A stretch of 5,876 bases of DNA from the NCBI GenBank assembly GCA_031271065.1, contig JAISWP010000165.1, positions 1 through 5,876 of the forward strand. Reading direction: 5' to 3'. The position numbers and the translations under genes are program-made. The notes beneath the pieces are model-generated. The model saw nothing but the letters and a program-made list of their open reading frames with translations, was not told where the DNA came from and made no database searches. Origin of the DNA: Synergistaceae bacterium (GTDB taxonomy: Bacteria > Synergistota > Synergistia > Synergistales > Synergistaceae). Positions 5,179 to 5,876 of the stretch are shown piece by piece (position 1 is the stretch's first letter; each line of letters starts with the position of its first letter).

Positions 5179-5876
5179 CTAGGCTATCGTGATCTCCTTG
5201 TCCAGGTAGACGGACTGGACGGCCTTTATCAGTTCCACGCCGTCGCTGAAACTCTTCTGAAAAGCCTTGCGGCCCAGTATGAGCCCGCTGCCGCCGGCCC
5301 GCTTGTTTACCACCGCCGTGTACACCGCCTCCGCCATATCGTTCTTTCCGGACGCTCCGCCGGAGTTGATGAGCCCTACCCTGCCGGAGTAGCAGTTCAA
5401 AAGCTGGTAGCGCGTCAGGTCGATGGGGTGGTCCGATGAGAGATCGCTGTAGACCTTCGGGGAGGTCTTGCCGAATTTGAGCGCGGTATACCCGCCGTTG
5501 TTCTCCGGCAGCTTCTGCTTGATTATGTCGGCCTCTATGGTCACCCCTATGTGATTCGCCTGGCCGGTGAGGTCCGCGGACAGGTGATAATCGGCCTCGG
5601 GAGATGAGAAAGCGTTATTGCGCAGGTAGCACCAAAGTATGGCGGCCATGCCGAGCTCGTGGGCGCGCTCGAAAGCCTGGGATATCTCCTGTATCTGGCG
5701 CGATGATTCGTCGCTGCCGAAATATATCGTAGCTCCGACGGCCGCGGCCCCCATGTTCCACGCCTGTTCCACCGAGGCGAAAAGTATCTGGTCGTGTTTG
5801 TTCGGGTACGTGAGCAGTTCGTTGTGATTTATCTTTACTATGTAGGGAATCTTATGGGCGTATCTGCGGGCGGTCA
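5179..5876 (-). CDS. fbaB: Class I fructose-bisphosphate aldolase, FbaB/DhnA type (5' end outside window)
   Basis: Cytosolic glycolytic and gluconeogenic enzyme that reversibly splits fructose 1,6-bisphosphate into glyceraldehyde 3-phosphate and dihydroxyacetone phosphate through a lysine Schiff base. The frame is open to the window edge, giving 231 residues of a protein normally about 350 long; roughly the first 120 are missing. Similarity to E. coli FbaB is very high throughout: KIPYIVKINHNELLTYPN, then QAWNMGAAAVGATIYFGS, a DYHLSADLTGQANH segment, ADIIKQKLPENNGGY, GLINSGGASG, NKRAGGSGLILGRKAF and the C-terminal YLDKEITIA. The lysine in ADIIKQK is the expected Schiff-base residue, by analogy with the DhnA-type family. 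The GTG at 5772 is internal, not the start. The gene is convergent with the coiled-coil gene and shares its terminator. Confidence 0.96.
   Translation of the reverse strand, partial: TARRYAHKIPYIVKINHNELLTYPNKHDQILFASVEQAWNMGAAAVGATIYFGSDESSRQIQEISQAFERAHELGMAAILWCYLRNNAFSSPEADYHLSADLTGQANHIGVTIEADIIKQKLPENNGGYTALKFGKTSPKVYSDLSSDHPIDLTRYQLLNCYSGRVGLINSGGASGKNDMAEAVYTAVVNKRAGGSGLILGRKAFQKSFSDGVELIKAVQSVYLDKEITIA

Overview
The window is 5.9 kb of ordinary, densely packed bacterial chromosome of fairly high G+C, with six protein-coding genes (the first and last cut by the window edges). It is not an accessory island: there is no transposase, integrase, phage gene, CRISPR array, tRNA or rRNA. MEP-pathway isoprenoid synthesis, a single-PDZ RseP, a secreted glucosaminidase, a stand-alone homocysteine-methyltransferase domain and a DhnA/FbaB-type class I aldolase suggest an anaerobic or fermentative bacterium, probably with a diderm envelope. 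Synergistota is my best guess from gene content and style, but it is an inference and no phylogenetic marker here proves it.

Layout. (1) 1-2234, plus strand: the 3' part of dxr, then rseP, then a secreted GH73-type glucosaminidase. Gaps are 4 and 25 nt, so they are probably one transcript, ended by a strong hairpin terminator (2289-2319) that also serves the opposing gene. (2) 2343-2795, minus strand: a small heat-shock protein (Hsp20). (3) 2796-3024: an AT-rich divergent control region with a near-consensus hsp20 promoter on the minus strand, an 8-bp inverted repeat over its -35 box, two direct repeats near its predicted transcription start, and an extended -10 promoter facing the methyltransferase. 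(4) 3025-5073, plus strand: a stand-alone homocysteine S-methyltransferase domain protein, then a membrane-anchored coiled-coil protein of unknown function. (5) 5112-5172: a perfect 29-bp inverted repeat between convergent genes, probably a bidirectional terminator. (6) 5179-5876, minus strand: the C-terminal two thirds of a class I fructose-bisphosphate aldolase.

The first cluster links isoprenoid precursor synthesis (Dxr), regulated intramembrane proteolysis (RseP) and peptidoglycan remodelling (glucosaminidase), an envelope theme. The coiled-coil protein is also envelope-associated. I found no new multi-gene system. The items most worth a second look are the Hsp20 operator architecture, the heptad-phased internal repeats of the coiled-coil protein, the very long perfect palindrome, and the atypical motif residues in Dxr.
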